Positions 59,451-64,000 of a DNA stretch of 64,000 nucleotides are shown piece by piece; the stretch's first letter is position 1, and each line of letters starts with the position of its first letter. Under the pieces are notes generated by a model. That model was not told where the DNA came from. It searched no databases and saw nothing but the letters and a program-made list of their open reading frames with translations. This DNA comes from Caulobacteraceae bacterium. GTDB lineage: Bacteria; Pseudomonadota; Alphaproteobacteria; Caulobacterales; Caulobacteraceae. The DNA is taken from NCBI GenBank assembly GCA_019748055.1, contig JAIEQC010000049.1, positions 1 through 64,000 of the forward strand, written 5' to 3'. The translations under genes were made by a program, and so were the position numbers.

Positions 59451-60422
59451 TCAACGTGAGGTCGAGCTTCGGATCAGCGCCTCGGCCCGCGCAATGGCGT
59501 CCGCCTCGCTGATCTCGCCCGCCTGAACGCTCTCGGCCAAGCTCATCAGTTCCGGTCCCGTGACGGCCCCGGCCTGCGGCTCCTCCTGCAGGCGGATGCC
59601 GTTTCCGCGCGCGATGGCGGCGTCCCAGGCGTCGCGCACGGCGGCCCAATAGCCCTGCGTCGCCGCCCAGTAGTCGTCGCCCGGCTTGGGGTCGAAGCCG
59701 TCAAAGCGGCGGTAGCTGTTGACCACGTCCTCGTGCACCACGACGGCCAGGTCGCCCTCGGCGCCCTGCGCCGGTTGCATCTTGTGATTGTCCTGGATGT
59801 GCACCCAGCCCCACGGCGTCACCGCATGGCGGTTGGTCCCCAGATAGCGGTCGTAGACCGGGCCGCGGATTGCGTCCCGGCGCGCCAGCGGCCGCCACGA
59901 CGGCGCCGAGGTCCATTCCGCCATGCCGTTGGCGTGGCTCCACTTCCCGACTCCGCCGTAGCGGGGGCTGTCGTCGGTCTGCCAGACGGTCTGGGACCAG
60001 GCCCCGGCGCGCTCGGTCTCCGACACCGGCGTCAGCGTCCAGGTGTTCGGCCCGGCATAGGTCAGCACCGAGGCGGGCTGGTACACCCAGTCCTGCCGCC
60101 AGTGCTTGATGACCATCGTCTGGCCTTCGTGCTCCATGACCACGATGTGCTGCAGGCTGATCCTGTCGCCGGTGTCATGGACGATGCGGACGATCTCGTG
60201 CCCGCCCGAGGTCTTGGGCGCCAGGGGCTCATAGCCGTCCACGAAGTTGACCGTCTCGCGCATGTCGAAGCGGACGTTGAAGTCGCCGACCTGGCTCAGG
60301 ATCGCATTTCGGTCCTGCTCATAGGCCGCGTGTTCGGCGGTGTTGGCGGCGGGGGCCTGCGCCACGGCGAAGGCGGGGATGGCGGTGGTCGCAAGGCAGG
60401 CGGCGATCAGCAAGGCGCGCAT
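59451..60422 (-). CDS. Secreted DUF6607-like protein
   Basis: Signal peptide; 'AILSQVGDFNVRFDMRETVNFVDGYEP...GGHEIVRIVHDTGDRISLQHIVVMEHEGQTMVIKHWRQDWVYQP'; next to TonB receptor. Confidence 0.75.
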   Translation of the reverse strand: MRALLIAACLATTAIPAFAVAQAPAANTAEHAAYEQDRNAILSQVGDFNVRFDMRETVNFVDGYEPLAPKTSGGHEIVRIVHDTGDRISLQHIVVMEHEGQTMVIKHWRQDWVYQPASVLTYAGPNTWTLTPVSETERAGAWSQTVWQTDDSPRYGGVGKWSHANGMAEWTSAPSWRPLARRDAIRGPVYDRYLGTNRHAVTPWGWVHIQDNHKMQPAQGAEGDLAVVVHEDVVNSYRRFDGFDPKPGDDYWAATQGYWAAVRDAWDAAIARGNGIRLQEEPQAGAVTGPELMSLAESVQAGEISEADAIARAEALIRSSTSR

Positions 60423-60452
60423 GGAGCGTCTCCTTTTTTCAGAGGTTCAGGG

Positions 60453-62648
60453 TCAAAGGCGGAAGGTCAGCGACAGGCCGACGTTGCGGCCCGGCTGGGT
60501 GTAGGCGTCGAGAACCGCCGAGGTGGCCGACACCCCGCGCACGTCGCTCCACCAGCCGTACTTCTCGTCCGTGACGTTGAACACGCCGGCCCGCAGCGTC
60601 GCGTGGTCGGTCAGGTGCAGATAGGCCGTCACGTCCAGCAGGGTGAAGCTCTCGCCCGCATGACAGTTCGGCGCGCACGCCAGCCCCGCCAGATCGCCCG
60701 CATCCTTGGAGTCGGACCAAGTCACGATGGCCTGGCCGCCCCAGATCCCCGACGGATCGTCCCAGCCCAAGCCGCCGACGACCTTGACCGGATCGACGGT
60801 CGTCAGCGGCACGGTCGTGCCGCCCGACGTCTGGTCGCCGTCGGCGTAGGCGGCCGAGAAGCGCGCGCTCAGGCCGTTGTCCCAGAGCATGTCGGCCCGG
60901 GCCTCGACGCCCGACACCTCCACCTCGGTGAAGTTGACGAACTGATAGACCGCCGGGTCGGTCGGGGTGAAAGAGCCCGACACCACCTGCTGGCTGATGA
61001 AGTCCTCATAGTCGGACTTGAACGCCACGATCTGGCCGGCGAACCGCCCGCCCAGCAGGTCCACGTCCCGTACGCGGGCGCCCAGCTCCACGCTGGTGCT
61101 CGTCTCCGGCCCCAGGTCGGGGTTCGGGACCGAGACGTAGCCGAAGGCGGCGTTGGAAAAGCCGTTGTTCACCTGCGACGGCGTCGGCGCCTTGAACCCC
61201 GCGCCATAGCTGCCGAAAAGGCCGAAGGTGTCGCTCGCCCACCAGACCACGCCCAGCTTGGGCGACAGCCGCTCGTCCGACTGGTCGGCCCGCGCGCCCG
61301 TGTAGAGCGGATCGTCCTTGGTCGTCAGCTCATAAGAATCGAACCGCAGCGCGGGGATGATCCGCAGGTCGCCCCCCAGCAGAAGGATCTCGTCCTGCAC
61401 GAACACGCCGGCCAGGCGATAGTCCGTCTCGGGGAAGGGGCTGGACGGGAAGGTTTCGCCGAAGGGCGGCACGGTGCCGTCGCGGATGCCGATCTGGGTC
61501 GTCTCCGACCAGTCCCCGCCGAAGGTCAGGCGGTGCGTCGCCCCGTCGAAGTTCAGCGTCTTCACCCCTTCCGCGCCGAACCCGACCACCTCGTTGTCGA
61601 AGCGGTTGTCCCGCGTGCGGTCCGCCGCGGGGTTGCGGTCCTCGAAAGTGAACTGCCGCGTCTCCGATGTCTGGCGATACGCCGTGACCTGACCCCGATC
61701 GAGACCCAGCACGCCGTCGAACCGCCAGTCCGCGGCAATCCGCTCGCGGCGGGTCTCGTCGTCGGCGCGCAGGTCCAGCACCGAGGCGCTGCGCCCGCTC
61801 AGCACGTTCGCCGACACGTCGGACTCATGGGCGTCGTACGTCAGCCGCAGCCGGTGACCCGGCGCCACGTCCCAGACCGCCTTGGCCAGCAGCGATTCCG
61901 ACGACAGGTTCTGGGGGTTGGCCGTGGTGCGCAGCGCGCCCTCGACGTCGTTCGTGCCCGCGGTCTCGGTCTCTGAGGCGTCGCGCGTCGTGTACGCGAT
62001 CAGGCCGGAAAAGGCGCCGACGCGGCCGGCCGTCGAAAGGCCGTACGTCCGCCCGTCGTCCGCGGAGTTGTAGCCCAGCCGCCCCCGCACCGCGAAGTCC
62101 CGTCCGCCCATCAGCAGGTCGGCCGGATCCTTGGTCGTGAACACCACCGCCCCGGCCACGCCGTCCGATCCGTACAGCGCCGACGCCGGCCCGCGCAGGA
62201 TCTCGACCGACCTCATCAGCTCCAGATCGGCATAACCGCCGCGCCCCACGCTCTGGGCGCCGAAGACGAAGCCGTCGGCCATCCGCACGCCGTCCACGAC
62301 CATCAGCACCCGGTCGCCGCCCAGGCCGCGGATGACGAAGCCTTCGTTCCCCGCCCGGCCGGTGGTCCCCAGGGCGGTGCCGAACCGCGCCGGCTGACTG
62401 GGCACGCTGACGCCCGGCTCGAACCGGACCAGGTCCTTGATGTCGGTGTACAGGTTCGCCTCGATCTCGCGGTCCGTGATGACGCTGACCGTCGCCGGCG
62501 CCTCGTCCACGCGGGTGGCGGTGCGGGTGGCGCTGACGGTGATGGGCGCGACCTCGGTCACCGGCGGTTCCTGCGCCTGCGCCGAGGCCAAGCTCGGCAA
62601 GGCCGCGGCGGCCAGGACCGCAGTGGTGGTGAGAAGACGTATGTTCAT
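60453..62648 (-). CDS. TonB-dependent receptor (heme/hemoglobin-transferrin-type)
   Basis: Plug 'ITVSATRTATRVDEAPATVSVITDREIEANLYTDIKDLVRFEPGVSV', 'GPASALYGSDGVAGAVVFTTKDP'; C-terminal Phe-Arg-Leu barrel strand. Confidence 0.92.
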   Translation of the reverse strand: MNIRLLTTTAVLAAAALPSLASAQAQEPPVTEVAPITVSATRTATRVDEAPATVSVITDREIEANLYTDIKDLVRFEPGVSVPSQPARFGTALGTTGRAGNEGFVIRGLGGDRVLMVVDGVRMADGFVFGAQSVGRGGYADLELMRSVEILRGPASALYGSDGVAGAVVFTTKDPADLLMGGRDFAVRGRLGYNSADDGRTYGLSTAGRVGAFSGLIAYTTRDASETETAGTNDVEGALRTTANPQNLSSESLLAKAVWDVAPGHRLRLTYDAHESDVSANVLSGRSASVLDLRADDETRRERIAADWRFDGVLGLDRGQVTAYRQTSETRQFTFEDRNPAADRTRDNRFDNEVVGFGAEGVKTLNFDGATHRLTFGGDWSETTQIGIRDGTVPPFGETFPSSPFPETDYRLAGVFVQDEILLLGGDLRIIPALRFDSYELTTKDDPLYTGARADQSDERLSPKLGVVWWASDTFGLFGSYGAGFKAPTPSQVNNGFSNAAFGYVSVPNPDLGPETSTSVELGARVRDVDLLGGRFAGQIVAFKSDYEDFISQQVVSGSFTPTDPAVYQFVNFTEVEVSGVEARADMLWDNGLSARFSAAYADGDQTSGGTTVPLTTVDPVKVVGGLGWDDPSGIWGGQAIVTWSDSKDAGDLAGLACAPNCHAGESFTLLDVTAYLHLTDHATLRAGVFNVTDEKYGWWSDVRGVSATSAVLDAYTQPGRNVGLSLTFRL

Positions 62649-62692
62649 GCGCGACGCCCCGGCTCGAAGTAGATCAAGGCGGCGGCAATTAC

Positions 62693-62719
62693 TGCGAACG
62701 ATTATCAGGATCAATCGCA
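62693..62719. promoter_or_regulatory. Interrupted palindrome upstream of TonB receptor, candidate Fur-type operator
   Basis: TGCGAacGATtatcaggATCaaTCGCA: arms TGCGA/TCGCA and GAT/ATC, 45 bp upstream of the receptor ATG. Confidence 0.4.
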
Positions 62720-62771
62720 ATTCGACTCCCGGCCGAACCGATCGGACGAGCGACGCGTTGTTGCGCCATGA

Positions 62772-63233
62772 AGCGCCCTCCTGTCCGCCTGGTTCGCCGT
62801 CGCCGCCTGCTCTCCGGGCGAGGAGGCGACCGCGCCCTCCGCACACCCGCCCGTGCCGCCGGTGGACGGCGAAACGGCCCTGCCCGGGCCCGACGCCGGC
62901 AACTTCGCCGGCGCCTGGGCCGCGCGCGCCGAATGGTGCGCCAACACGACGGGGCCGGAGCAGCCGATCCGCATCACCACCACGACCTTCGAAGGCTATG
63001 AGAACAGCTGCCGCATCTCGCAGGTCCGCCAGGCCAACTCGGCCTATGAGGCGGTGCTCGACTGCACGGCCGAAGGCACGACGACGCAGGAGCGCGTGCG
63101 CCTGCGCGTGGTCGAGGACCGCCTGACCCTCAGCTGGCTGGACCGCGCCGGATCGACCTCCACCGAGTTCGTCCGCTGCCAGGCGCCCCAGCCGGAGCCC
63201 GTGCCGATCCCCGCGCCCGAGCCGACCGCCTGA
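62772..63233 (+). pseudogene. Putative lipoprotein with disrupted start
   Basis: Frame reads SALLSAWFAVAACSPGEEATAPSAHPPVPPVDGETALPG...: signal peptide plus lipobox AVAAC, but the only nearby ATG (62768) is in another frame and this frame has TGA at 62769. Confidence 0.5.
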
Positions 63234-64000
63234 TCAGCTGAACAGGAAGTTCATCACGTCGCCGTCTTTGACGACGTAGCTCTTGCCCTCGGCCCGCAGC
63301 TTGCCGGCCTCGCGCGCCTTGGCCTCGCCGCGCAGGGCGACGTAGTCGTCATAGGCGATGGTCTCGGCGCGGATGAAGCCCTTCTCGAAGTCGGTGTGGA
63401 TCACGCCCGCGGCCTGCGGGGCGGTGTCGCCGACGTGAATCGTCCAGGCGCGCGCTTCTTTTGGCCCCACGGTGAAATAGGACTGCAGGCCCAGCAGGGC
63501 ATAGGCCTCGCGGATCAGGCGGTTCAGCCCCGGCTCGGCCAGACCCAGCTCCTGCAGGAACTCCATCTGCTCGGCCTCGTCCAACACGGCCAGCTCGCTG
63601 TCGATCTTGGCGGAGATGACGACGGTGTTCGCGCCGTCCGCCCTGGCGCGCTCGGCCACCTTGTCGGACAGCTCATTGCCCTTGTCAGCCGAGGCCTCGT
63701 CGACGTTGGCGACGTACAGGGCGGGCAGGGCGGTCAGCAGCTGCAGCATGTCCCACGCCTTCTTGTCCTCCTTCGACACCTCGGCCGTGCGCGCGGGCTT
63801 GCCGGCGTTCAGCTGGGCCAGGGCCAGGTCGACCAGGCGCAGGCTCTGCTGGCTTTCCTTGTCGCCGCCCTTGGCGCGCTTCTCCATCTGCACGCGCCGC
63901 CGCTCCAGGCTTTCCATGTCGGCCAGCATCAGCTCGGTCTCGATGATCTCCAGGTCGGCGACCGGATCGATGCGGTCCTCGACGTGGGTGATGTTGTCGT
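63234..64000 (-). CDS. ychF: Redox-regulated GTPase/ATPase YchF, C-terminal part (runs off the right edge)
   Basis: 'DNITHVEDRIDPVADLEIIETELMLADMESLERR', 'PALYVANVDEASADKGN', 'LGLQSYFTVGPKEARAWTIHVGDTAPQAAGVIHTDFEKGFIRAETIAYDDYV'. Confidence 0.96.
   Translation of the reverse strand, partial: DNITHVEDRIDPVADLEIIETELMLADMESLERRRVQMEKRAKGGDKESQQSLRLVDLALAQLNAGKPARTAEVSKEDKKAWDMLQLLTALPALYVANVDEASADKGNELSDKVAERARADGANTVVISAKIDSELAVLDEAEQMEFLQELGLAEPGLNRLIREAYALLGLQSYFTVGPKEARAWTIHVGDTAPQAAGVIHTDFEKGFIRAETIAYDDYVALRGEAKAREAGKLRAEGKSYVVKDGDVMNFLFS

Overview
GC-rich alphaproteobacterial chromosome segment. Gene content and protein flavour (GapR, Tad pilins, TonB receptors) suggest Caulobacterales, Brevundimonas-like; this is inference. 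It opens with the 3' end of an rRNA operon (23S tail, 5S, tRNA-fMet). The rest is mostly ordinary housekeeping genes: kbl-tdh, rlmJ, hemF, the cytochrome bc1 operon, TadE/TadG-like genes, rpmJ, gapR, an NtrC-type regulator, a lipid A/Kdo cluster, pmbA, ubiD, folE, cysS, a SAM-riboswitch-controlled metX-metB-hom operon, a TonB-dependent receptor and ychF. I see no CRISPR array, transposase, integrase or prophage. The most interesting signals are: (1) a 40-nt nested-hairpin element present four times (three within 371 bp around rpmJ/gapR, one at 53.7 kb), with identical spacing, invariant internal-loop sequence and compensatory changes in both stems; (2) an operon-like run of five tandem paralogous small membrane proteins of unknown function (43.0-45.9 kb); (3) a basic, high-GC3 reading frame downstream of gapR with no conventional start codon near its apparent beginning; (4) an M28 peptidase gene that has lost an internal segment and its reading frame. 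All calls come from reading the sequence and the supplied ORF track. No database search was run.
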